Positions 27,265-37,200 of a stretch of 64,000 bases of DNA are shown piece by piece. The notes beneath the pieces are model-generated. The model did no database searches. It was not told the DNA's origin and saw only the letters and a program-made list of their open reading frames with translations. The stretch's first letter is position 1; the number at the start of each line of letters is the position of its first letter. The stretch comes from an uncultured Bryobacterales bacterium. GTDB lineage: Bacteria > Acidobacteriota > Terriglobia > Bryobacterales > UBA6623. The stretch covers positions 62,001 through 126,000 of the forward strand of contig CATOTH010000009.1 of assembly GCA_951813065.1 (NCBI GenBank), written 5' to 3'. The translations under genes and the position numbers were made by a program.

Positions 27265-28462
27265 GGGTAGTCCTGCGAGAATTGCCAGTATAGCCAATCG
27301 GCTCGTTCGGAACTGCTAGTTGGCTAGAATGTTCAGTCAGACTGGCGAGGCGGTCGCATTAGCGAACACTCACTCCAGTCTACCCTAGTTGGGATGGCGC
27401 GGTGGACACTTCGAGAGTGTTGGGCCTCTGCGGATGCTGTCGAGACCGACAGCATCATGTCCCCATCCTGACACGGCTTCGACTTCCTCATTCAGGAGCC
27501 AAGAGATGCCGTGCTACCTCGGCGCGGCGACGGGGTCTTACGCACGGGATACCGGTCGAGAGGCGGTTGAGCCATGATCGTTCCTAGCTACTCAATCCCC
27601 CTCTTGATTATTTGTTGTTTCCCCTGACGTCACGCGGAGCAATGCTTGCGCATGTATCCGGTCAGGTTTCGAACGGTTGTTCGTGTCGGGAACCTGTCGC
27701 TGATCGGTGATCGGCTCCTGCCGCCAGCTCGGCCTCGACCGCATCCTGCACCGCAGCCGCCAGCGCGATCTCGCCCTTGCCGCTTGAAGGGGCCCGGATT
27801 ATACCGGCAGGGTAGGGGTTTTGCTCGGATTCTGGCGCCGAACTGGTTGGGAATCGGATTATTGCGGGAATTCGGAACTGGCGTTGATCCCGTTCCTGCA
27901 GTAGGCCCCGGTCCTGGGCCGTGTGGCGTCGCGGTCCCGGAACGAGGTATGCAATAGGTGGCCCGCGCGTCGACCCCGCCGGCACCGTGGACGGTCCTGC
28001 CCTGCAAGTGCGGTTGCCCACAAGCCTGACCGCCGGGCGAGCGTCTGCCGGCGCTGGCCGCCCTGATGGCGCTTGAGCCCGAGTGATGGGTGAACGACAA
28101 GTTCCTGCGCGCGGGACTGCAGTCCGCCGACGAGCTGACCGAGGCTCTGCGCAAGAGCGGCAAAGTGTCGCCCGAAACCGACGCCGTGTTCAGCGTCCTG
28201 ATGCCCTTGCTGACCCTGCTGCTGGCGGTCCCAAACCACCCGCCATTCGCTCTGAGATGCGGTTGAAGCGATTCTCGACGGACTTCTGCTTGCGGCTGAC
28301 CTCTCCGAACCGCTCCAGCGCCGTTGCCTTCTGACTCGCCGCCTCCTCCGGAGCGCGCTCCCAGCGGTAGATCACTGCCACCAAGATGCACGCCTCGTCC
28401 CGATCCTCGACGCCTTCGATTGGAAGAGAATACGGGAGGTGAGTTTGGTATAGTACATGCCT
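27265..28462. other. Degenerate intergenic region, 1.2 kb
   Basis: No intact gene is supported. Coding-like fragments occur on both strands. One plus-strand stretch (about 28030-28262) reads like protein (ERLPALAALMALEPE, stop, WVNDKFLRAGLQSADELTEA) with an internal stop and no start. A minus-strand stretch (28190-28480) reads DRDEACILVAVIYRWERAPEE. I recognise neither. The region looks like remnants of genes or mobile DNA next to the duplicated ACP block. Confidence 0.4.
28449..28454 (+). promoter_or_regulatory. Conserved TATAGT element upstream of ACP1
   Basis: TATAGTACATG lies 82 bases before ACP1. A similar TATAGTGCATG lies 95 bases before ACP4 (42854) and TAGAGTGCACG before ACP2 (29198). 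Conservation across the copies suggests a -10 box, but no -35 box is clear. Confidence 0.35.
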
Positions 28463-28536
28463 AGCGAAACGTCCGCGCACGTCGATAACCCTGCGCGGCG
28501 CTTTCCGTGTCAGTCAAGCCCGAGGAGATTCTCCCC

Positions 28537-28767
28537 ATGCCATCAACAGGCGAGCGGCTGTCGAAGCTAGTAGCTGACAGCTTCGACCTCGATCACGAGC
28601 CGAGCTTCGATACGCCGTTCAGAGATCTCGACATTAACTCCATGGACGGGGTCCGGTTCTTCAAGCTCGTAAACGACGAGTTCGACCTTGGCTTGGAGCC
28701 TCAGGACTGCCTGCGATTCAAGAATCTGAGTGACGTGGAGAGTTTCATCGACGCAGGTGCTGGCTGA
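28537..28767 (+). CDS. Stand-alone acyl carrier protein, ACP1 (type 1, intact)
   Basis: 76 residues from the ATG at 28537, with a GAGGAG ribosome-binding site nine bases upstream. It is a four-helix ACP: the helix I segment GERLSKLVADSFDLD, then FRDLDINSMDGVRFFKLVNDEF. In this the serine of NSMD is the expected phosphopantetheine site, followed by LGLEPQDCLRFKNLSDVESFID. The protein is very acidic. It is a homologue of ACP3 (42422), of which it is the undamaged version. It lies in line with the alpha/beta hydrolase and next to the PKS, so it may carry acyl chains for the PKS's terminal ketosynthase. That role is inference. Confidence 0.88.
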   Translation: MPSTGERLSKLVADSFDLDHEPSFDTPFRDLDINSMDGVRFFKLVNDEFDLGLEPQDCLRFKNLSDVESFIDAGAG

Positions 28768-29300
28768 ACAGCCCTAGATGGCATCAGACGTCCGAAGCAT
28801 TCCTCGACCAACCGTGGAACGTGCATCCGCCTCTCCGCATTCACGAGCCGATCCAGTCGCTTCTGCCGGGAACGGCATCGATGTTGGCGCGGCGACCTAC
28901 CTGGCCGGCGCGCATGCTCACCTGCCGGGATGGAGCGGGTTCGGAGGGGCCGTGTGTCGGGCTCACGTTCAACAGAAGCCACCGCTCCACGTCCTTGGGT
29001 CCGGGGCCGCTCTTGCGGGTGCAATTGACGACCACCGCGCGCGCATTTTAGCGATTTGAGTTTCGCATCGGGCATCGTATCGATTCAGCACGAAGGCTCG
29101 TCGCGCATTGGACGGTCGATCGGGTTCGTAGCGATTCGCCGGTCGGTCATCTACACGCCCCGACCACACCACCCCAGGTGTAGTGACCCAGCATTCGTAG
29201 AGTGCACGTTGTACGCTGTGGCTTCGCGTAGCGCGCACCTTCGCATGAGCTGAGACGTTTCGCGGCGCCTTTCGTAGCACTAACCGAGACCGCCACACCA
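28768..29300. other. Non-coding spacer between ACP1 and ACP2
   Basis: 0.53 kb, alignable with the 0.3-kb spacer between ACP3 and ACP4 except for about 229 bases present only here. Frames on both strands are not conserved between the two copies, which argues against a gene. Confidence 0.5.
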
Positions 29301-29531
29301 ATGCCATCAACAGCAGATCGACTGACGACACTAATCGTTGATAACTTCGACCTCGACGAGGAGCCGGACTTCGATCCATCATTCAGCGATCTCGATATCT
29401 CCTCAGTAAATGCCGTCGTGTTCTTCAAGCCCGTGAGTGACGAATTCGACCTTGGCTTGGAGGCTATCGACTGCGAGCAGTTTGAGACTCTCAACGACCT
29501 GGTACGATTCATCGACTCGCGGGCCGGCTGA
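29301..29531 (+). CDS. Stand-alone acyl carrier protein, ACP2 (type 2, probably decaying)
   Basis: 76 residues, near-identical at both ends to ACP4 (start MPSTADRLTTLIVDNFDLDE, end FIDS.AG). The modified serine is kept (DISSVN), but the following conserved Asp is Asn. Helix II contains a proline (FFKPVSDEF) where the other three copies have leucine, which should disturb the helix that docks partner enzymes. The ribosome-binding site AAGGAG of ACP4 has become ACCGAG here. The frame is open, so it may still be expressed, but the combination suggests loss of function. Confidence 0.75.
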   Translation: MPSTADRLTTLIVDNFDLDEEPDFDPSFSDLDISSVNAVVFFKPVSDEFDLGLEAIDCEQFETLNDLVRFIDSRAG

Positions 29532-30155
29532 GCGGTTCCCGCCAGCATCGAACGCTCGCGGCCTGTTCCTCGACCCACGACCGTGCACGGAACCACAGCT
29601 CCGAATTCCAGAGGAGGCCAGGGTTGCTACTCCCCCGGACCGGGCAGAGTAGAAGAGGGCGGCGACTAGCTCGCCGCGACTTCCCGCCGACCACCGCGCC
29701 ATGAGTTCCGAATTCGCGCTTCGCCGAACAGCTCCCGCACGCTGGCCGGCAAGATTCACTCGGTGCTCTCCTGTCCGAGTGAACGCATCGAGCCGTACCG
29801 CTGCAGTGTGCCGCCCGCCCCACTCGGGAAACCGGTCTGCCGCGCGTCTTCCTCGCTTGCCAGGGGGCGGTCTGAGCTGCTGCGCCTGGTTGCCGATACG
29901 CGTGGCCACCCAAGTCTCCGGATTCTCGGCTGGCGGCCCGCCGCTAGGCAGGAAATCGCGGTGGACGTTCCGCTACGTGGCGCGGTGCTTCTATTCAACG
30001 GAGCGGGAGAGTGAGTTGTCGCGGGAATTGCCCGGCCACTTCGGGTTTTCTGCCAACGCAGTTCGGAGCACTCCGTGCACTTCCCTTCCGGGTGCGTTGA
30101 ACCGGTGTCTTCCGCGCAGCGCTCTTCGACGACAGATTGAACTCCTGCTATAACG
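29532..30155. other. Non-coding region downstream of ACP2
   Basis: The first 350 bases belong to direct repeat A and match 43186-43530. Frames seen on either strand are not conserved between the copies. The rest should contain the promoter of the alpha/beta hydrolase. Confidence 0.5.
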
Positions 30156-31049
30156 ATGGATTCCGTGTTGGAGATTCCCGAGCCTGTTTCGGTGTGCGAC
30201 GTTCCCCTTGACGAGCGCACGGTTACGACATTACGGCGACATGGCAATCCATCAGGCCCTCGGCTAGTGCTGACTCACGGCAATGGGCTCGCGATCGATC
30301 TCTATTTTCCATTTTGGTCGCTGCTCGCAGACGATTTCGACTTGCTGATCTACGATCTGCGCAACCATGGCTGGAATTCGGTCGGACCCCAGCGGGAGCA
30401 CAATATCCCGACGCTGATTGCCGACCACGATCGCATACTTGGGCACATCGAACGCGTGTATGGAAGCAAGCCGACCGCGGGGGTCTTTCACTCACTCTCC
30501 GCGCTCGTCACAATGATGTCCCTCACGGACCCCTATTCCGCGCTGGTTCTGTTCGATCCACCTCTGTGCAAGCCTACGGGTGGCGAGGAGGAATTCGACG
30601 CTGCGGCGGAGCGTACCGCCGCAATGGCCCGACGACGGACCGAGCGATTTCGGGCGACAGATGAATTCGCGATGCTTCTCAGCTTTCAGCCGGCGCTCTC
30701 GGACGTTTCGTCCGAAGTACGCGAGCTCATGGCAAGGGCAACCCTGCGCAAGTGCGCTGACGGGCAGGGTGTCGAACTGCGTTGCCCTCGCCACTATGAA
30801 GCCCAGATCGCCGAATACGTGCGGAGCTTCGCACCGTTGCTAGATCTAGAAATGCTTGCCTGCCCAACGAAAGTGGTCGGAGCCGATCCCACACTCCCCT
30901 ACGCATACTTGCCTACCTTCAACTTGAGTCAGGCCGCGGCAATCGACTATGATTTCGTGCCTGATGCGACGCACTTCCTGCAGCTGGAGAAGCCGACCGA
31001 GTGTGCTGCAATCCTGCGAGCCTTCCTACAGGAGCAAGGCATTCACTAG
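30156..31049 (+). CDS. Alpha/beta hydrolase with atypical nucleophile elbow
   Basis: 297 residues. The fold is shown by the oxyanion loop THGNGLAIDLYFPFW (from residue 40), YDLRNHGWN, the nucleophile elbow at residues 110-116, an acid candidate in VVGADPTLP and the histidine in PDATHFLQLEKP. The elbow reads F-H-S113-L-S instead of the canonical G-x-S-x-G: both glycines are replaced, although serine, acid and histidine are all present. It lies between the ACP block and the PKS, facing the PKS tail to tail. A role in releasing or editing the polyketide chain (a type II thioesterase or lipase-like enzyme) is plausible, because the PKS has no thioesterase. This is inferred from position. Confidence 0.85.
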   Translation: MDSVLEIPEPVSVCDVPLDERTVTTLRRHGNPSGPRLVLTHGNGLAIDLYFPFWSLLADDFDLLIYDLRNHGWNSVGPQREHNIPTLIADHDRILGHIERVYGSKPTAGVFHSLSALVTMMSLTDPYSALVLFDPPLCKPTGGEEEFDAAAERTAAMARRRTERFRATDEFAMLLSFQPALSDVSSEVRELMARATLRKCADGQGVELRCPRHYEAQIAEYVRSFAPLLDLEMLACPTKVVGADPTLPYAYLPTFNLSQAAAIDYDFVPDATHFLQLEKPTECAAILRAFLQEQGIH

Positions 31050-31255
31050 GCTGGGATCCTGAAGGTTGATTGGGCGCAACCTGTTGTTATCCAATCAGAT
31101 ACACTTGGACGGAAGTCGAGTTTACAGGCTACGAGCGGTGTCCTTGTGCGTCAGGCCCCGATTTCTCTCAGCAACTCCATGGAGCGATCCTGCTAGCCGC
31201 CCAGCTGCGTGTCGAACTCGAAAGTGGACTTTCGTGCCACGGGCTGTATCGCGCC

Positions 31256-34200
31256 CTAGCCGGCGTTGAACCAGAATCGTCGGCGCTGGAACGGATAGCT
31301 TGGCAGCGAGATCCGCGACCGTCTCTCCCCGGCGAACAGGCCGGCGAAATTGATCGAGAGACCTGACTCATACGTCTGCGCGACCGCCTGTAAGAATCCG
31401 CTGGATTGCTCCGGCAGGCTCGATAGTACACGGGGCGGACCGCCACCTTCAGCTGAAGCGGATGGCCAGCAGCGGGCTAGTGCCGGCCCTAGTTCGGGTT
31501 CTGCGCCAATCTCGATCACCAAGTCGGCCCCCAATTCCTCAAGCGTCCTCGCTGTTCGTTCCAAGGGCAACTTCCGCCCTGCCTGCTGGCTCCAATAACG
31601 TGCGTCTTGGACCTCGCCTGATCCGATCGTGCTCCCCGTCATGCTGCTGACGAAAGTGACTTGGGCCGGGGCGAACGCGATATCTTCCAGCACCCTTTCT
31701 CGGCTGGTCGTTGGAGATCCGTCCGCGCTCGGGGACGCCGCCGTCCGTGAGGCCCGCGCCGCGGCTAAGCGCAGTCCCTCTTCGAGAGTCAACATGCCTG
31801 CCGCATGTGCTGCAGCGATCTCTCCCGGGCCCGAGCCGAACACTATGCTCGGCTGAACCCCAACGCTTGCCCAAAGCGCTGTCAGAGCGCATTCCAGTGC
31901 AAACGCGGCCGGCTGCGTCCAGGCGGGATCGTCCAAGTCTCCAGAGTTGCCGAACATTGTTTCCAGCAGGGAGGCACCACAGTCTGCCTGAAGCACCTCG
32001 TCGCACAGGTCCAGAACCGCCCGTGCGACTGGCTCGCACTCGTACAGTTCCTCGCCCATGCCAATCCGCCGGGTGCCTTCGCCAGCGTAGGCGAACACGA
32101 CCCTCGTGGCTGTGGACGGCTCGGAATCGCCGTTCGACTCTACGACGGCCTGCAGGCCATCTCGCAGCGATGCAGAGTTGTCGAATAGCACCCCCGCGCG
32201 GTACGGGAAATGGCTCCGCCCCGCAGACGCCGTCCACGCCATGTCGCAGAGGACTGGCTCTGCGGCGCTGAGCGTTGCGGGAAGATCTGTCGTGCGCTCG
32301 TTCAGCCACGAAGCGTAAGATCTCGCCAACTCTCGAAGTGCGGCATCCGACTTGCCCGAGAGCGGTAGCAGCCGAGTCTGGCGCGGGCGCGACTGCTGCG
32401 CTGCTGGCGATTCCGCGATCGAGTCCGGCAGCTCGACCGAGACTGGCTGCGGGGGGCCTACAGGGACTGGCTGCCGCCCGTCCGGGGCGCGGCCGCTGCC
32501 CGGCTCGCTGTACCCTTCCACAATCAGGTGCGCGTTTGTCCCCGAGATCGCGAATGCGCTGATCCCCGCGCACGGCGGTCGATCGGCACGGATCGGCCAG
32601 TCCATCGCCTCGGACGCCACCCGAACGGGAAGCTCGCACCAGTCCAGGTGCGGATTCGGATTCTCGAAATGCAGGTGCCGCGGAATGATTCCCCGCTTCA
32701 TCGCCAGCATCACCTTGATCAGGCCGGCGATCCCTGCAGCCGCCTCCAAGTGCCCGATGTTCGTCTTCGCCGTGCCGAGCACGAGCGGACGATCCGCATC
32801 GCGGCTCCTGCCGTACACAGCCGCTGCCGCTCGCACTTCGATCGGGTCGCCCAATTGGGAGCCCGTCCCGTGCGCTTCGATGTAATCCACGTCCGCCGGG
32901 GCAAGCCCCGCCCGGCAAAGGGCTCCCTCGAGCAACTGCTCCTGCGCAGTACCGTTCGGCACGGTTAGCGCCGCGCTCGCCCCGTTCTGGTTGACTGCCG
33001 ACCCGCGGATCACGCCCCAGATGCGGTCGCCATCTTCCTCCGCATCCCGCAGCCGCTTGAGAACCACCATCCCACAGCCCTCACCACGCACGAAGCCATC
33101 CGCAGTCGCGTCGAACGTCCTGCAACGGCCGATCTTCGACAACATTCCGAATTCCGCCATGAACTTAGCGACGGAGGGTGAGAGGGCCGCTTGTACGCCT
33201 CCCGCCAAGGCCAGCTCAACTTCACCCTGTTGCAGGGCGGCTACCGCTTGGTGGACCGCAACCAGCGAAGACGCACAAGTCGCGTCCACGGGCACCGCCG
33301 GGCCCATGAGGCCAAGCGTGTACGCGATCCTCCCCAGCGCGACGCTCGCGGCCGTGCCAAGGTAGCTGTCGTCTTGGCCGCTGGATGCAACCAAGTCGCG
33401 ATACTCGCTGCCTCCCGTCAGGCCGGCATACACGCCGGCGCGGGATCCCCCGAGCGGGCCGGGGTCGATTCCCGCATCCTCTAGCGCCCGCCAGCTTGTC
33501 TCTAGCAACATCCTTTGGCGCGGGTCCATCGTCCTCGCCTCGATCGGCCTGATGCCAAAGAACTTCGCGTCGAAGCGGTCGAGTCCTTCAACGAACCCGC
33601 CCCGCCGCATAGGGGCCGTCTCGGCGGCTGGGTCTCCCGCGACACCGGTCCAAGGCCCGGAATCCTGCCTCCCGTCTGTCACAGCGTCGGCACCTGCCTC
33701 GAGCAGACTCCAGTAGGCGTCGAGATCCGGCGCACCGGGGAACTGGCACGCCATGCCCACGATCGCGATTTGCCCCCCCTCGCTAGGAGCTGTCGGCTGC
33801 CTCGGTGGTTCCGGCTCAACCTGCGCCTGCGGGACGGGCGCACTCCCAACCTCGGCCAGCTCCGCGGCGAGATGGCCGGCGAGCGCGGCGACGCTCGGGT
33901 AGTCGAACACCACCGTATTCGAGGTTACGTACACGTCGGCCAAAGCGCGGTTCAACCGATTCCTTAGCTCCACGGCCATGAGCGAGTCCATTCCCAAGTC
34001 AAAGAAACCTATCGTGGGCGCCGGCACGTTCGGCAATCGCAGCACCGCCTGCAACTCCTGCTGCACGAACGACGACAGCAGGCCCTCGCGTTCGGCCGCG
34101 GGCGTGGCCTGCAGCTGGGAGATCAGGTCGTCTGACAAACCCGGCGAATCCTCCCGGGCTTCGTCGGTCGCGACGAGCAGTTCCTCTAGCAGGGGCGGAC

Positions 34201-37200
34201 GGTCCTCGACAGCCTCTTGGAACACCTCCCAGTCCATTGACATCACGACGGAATTCGTAACGTCCTGGCGCACCAGCCCTTCCATCGCCCGAAGGCCCTG
34301 CTGTGGCGTGAACCAGCGACCACCGAGCGCCGCCCGCTGCCTTTCGATCCGCTCCTTTTGTTCCGCCGCTTCCCCGATTTGCGACCACGCCCCCCAGGCA
34401 ATGGCTTGGCCCGGAAGCCCCAGCGCGCGACGATGGGCAGCCAGCTGATCCAGGAACGCGTTGGCCGCGGCATGGTTGGCCTGGCCCGGATTGCCCATGA
34501 CGCCGACTCGGCTCGAGAAGAGGATAAAGAGATCGAGATCGCGGCCGGCCGTCGCGCGGTGCAGGTGCCACGCGCCTAGCAATTTGGGCCACAGCACCTG
34601 CTCGAACCGCTCCCAGCTCTGGTTTCCGAGCGCACCGTCCGAGAGCACTCCCACGCTGTGAATCACGCCGCCGAGCGGCGGCAGCTCCCGATCCGTCCTC
34701 GCGAGCATTTCCTTCACCGCCACGGCGTCTGACACATCCGCAAGCTCAACCCTCACGTTGACCCCGCGCGCCCGCAGCGCTGCAATCGCTGTCTCGGCCT
34801 CGGGGCTCGCCGGCCGCCGGCCGTTCAGCACAATCGTCCCCGCTCCGCGGTCGGCCAGCCACCCGGCCACGGCACATCCAATCCCGCCCAGGCCGCCGGT
34901 CACCAGATAAGTCCTCTCCGGCCGTAGGCGCCCGCCCGCGAGTGGTGGCGTTGTCACGACGATCTTTCCCAGATGGCGGGCTGAGCGCATGAATCTCAGG
35001 GCCGCGCCTGCTTCGGCCAGTGGCCACCTGCTATGGATCAACGGCTTTAGCTGTCCCACCGAAAGGCGCTGCATGATGTCACGCAGGACCCTTCCCACCC
35101 AGAACGGTTCCGTTTTCTTCAGAACATCCAGTTCCAAGATGGCGTAGCCCACGTCGGGCCGCACAGAGGCCATCTCGTCCTCGCTGAGGATGTCCCGCCT
35201 CGCCAATTCCACGAATCGCCCGCCATGCGCTAGGCAGGACAGGCTGGCATCGATAAATCCTTCTCCGGTCAAGCTGTTGAGGACTATGTCGACCCCGGCA
35301 CCGCCCGTGGATTCGAGGATCGCTTGCCCGAACTCAGTCGTGCGGCTGTCGAACACGTGCGACACTCCCAGCGAGCGGAGATATCCCTGCTTTGGCGCGC
35401 TCGCGGTCGTGAACACTTCGGCACCCGCGGCCTGGGCCAGCTGAATGGCCGCCAGTCCCACTCCGCCCGCGCCGGCGTGAATCAGCACCCGCTCGCCGGC
35501 CTCCAGCCCAGAATATTCGTAGGAAAGCGCAGCTGAGACAAAGGCGCTCGGCACTGTGGCGAGGTCCGTCACGGAGACCCCCGGCGGCGCGGGCGCCACT
35601 AGTTCCTTGTGCGTGACCATTTGCGCCGCGAATGCGCCAAACCCCAGTCCGACGACGTGGTCTCCGACCGAGACATCTGACACTTCGGACCCCACATCGA
35701 CGATGTGGCCACACATCTCCCGGCCAAGGTTTCCTTCTTCAATGAAGCCAAGAGAGCGGAAAACATCCCAGAAGTTGAGACCGGAAGCCTCGACGGCGAC
35801 GCGGACTTCGTGCGGTTCCAAGGAACGCTCCGCCAGCGGGCTGACGCACGGCCTTTCGAACACGCCGCCCGGGTCCGGAGCCAAGACCCAAGCAGAATCG
35901 TCTGGCAAGGTCAGCCTCCGCGCGCCGTCCTTCATGCGCACCAGTCGGGCCACCTGGCGGCGTCCGAAACGGTGCGCGATGTGATCTTCGGGGTCGGGCC
36001 ACAACAGCTCATTGGCAAAGTCGGGCGTCGGCACCGACCCTGAGGGGTCCAGATCGAGCATTCTCGGCTGCAAGTGCGGCACTTCGCGGGCTAGTGCCTT
36101 TCCGAAGCCCCACAAAGTCGCGCCCGGAAGCTGCCCGCCCCGCTCCCGCTCCAGCACCTGTGCTCCGCGCGTGAGGAACCAAGTGCCTTTCTCGGGCGCC
36201 GCGTCGGCGTCCAGCAGTCCCTGTGACAGCGCCAATGCACTCGCCACCACCCGTCTCGTGTCCTCTGCAATCTCTGCCGTCGTTGCATCCTCCCCGTGGC
36301 CGTCCAGCGCCCCGAGGTGCACGACGCCAGCCAACGGGATTTCCCTAGGCAGGCTCTCGAACAGTGACTGCCACGACTCGCGCCGCTCCGTTTCGACGGT
36401 CTTCCGAACTGCTGCGGAACCGTCCTGTCCCGAATCCCGGTTCAGTTCCCGAGCCGACTGCGCCAAAATGACGGTCTGGTTGTGCGCAGCCAAGTTCCCA
36501 GCGAGTTCCTCGGATGCGCCGCCGCTGCTTGCTGCCAGAACCCAGATGCCGGGACGCTCGGTCACCTCAACGGGACCTTGCGCCACGATCACGCCTTTGT
36601 CCGGGAATGCGGCCGGGTCGGACTCATCCAATCCCAGGACTTCCGCTTCCCTGAAGCCGGCGTCCGAGAGAGCGCGCCGCCATACCGCGGGGCTGGCCAA
36701 GGCGTGGTGCGGACGGTAGTCATCCGCAAAACGCCACCAGCCGTCCAACTGGCCAAAGGTCAGGTCCATCCAGCCTTGGCCGCTTAGGTTCTCAAGCGCA
36801 ACCAAGTGCCCCGATGGCGCCAGAAGCTCGCGACAGTGCGCGAGCGTCTCCTGCAAGTACCGCGTGGCGTGCAGCACGTTCGAGGCAATCAGCAAGTCGT
36901 AACCGTGGGGCCGATAGCCTTGCTCGACGGGGTCCCTCTCGATGTCCAGCACACGGTATTCTATCGACGCTTCGGTGCCTCCGAAGCGTGCCTCCGCTTC
37001 CGCAAAGAAGCCCGCCGAGATGTCCGTGTAGACGTATTCGAACCGCTCGGGCGGGAGTTCTGGAAGGATCGCGGCGGTTGCCGATCCCGTGCCGGCCCCG
37101 ACTTCGATTACCTTCAGGCGTCGTCCTTCGGGCAGGCCGGCCACTAGTGCCTGGACGGTCTCTCGAAGAATCCGGTTCGCCGCGCGCGCAACGGGCGCTT

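Larger units (their letters stand above)
28463..29890 (+). repeat. Direct repeat A (left ACP block), diverged copy of 42350-43530
   Basis: It contains ACP1 and ACP2 plus their leaders and about 350 bases of downstream non-coding sequence. Similarity to the block at 42350-43530 is clear by eye from the leader (CGTCCGCGCACGTCGATAA in both) through to the CCTCGCT region after ACP2/ACP4. Copy A has about 229 extra bases (about 28964-29192) between the two ACP genes. The ends are approximate. Confidence 0.8.

Noticed and set aside
27630..28391. 253-codon minus-strand frame
   Set aside because: Low-complexity Gly/Arg/Ser/Pro composition typical of a GC-rich wrong frame; the better coding-like fragments in this region are in other frames and are broken.
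31256..32110. Frameshift as the cause of the short second AT
   Set aside because: The frame stays open through the altered region, and the C-terminal FAGLFAGE...SLPSYPFQRRRFW linker is in the same frame as the rest, so an in-frame deletion fits better than a sequencing frameshift.
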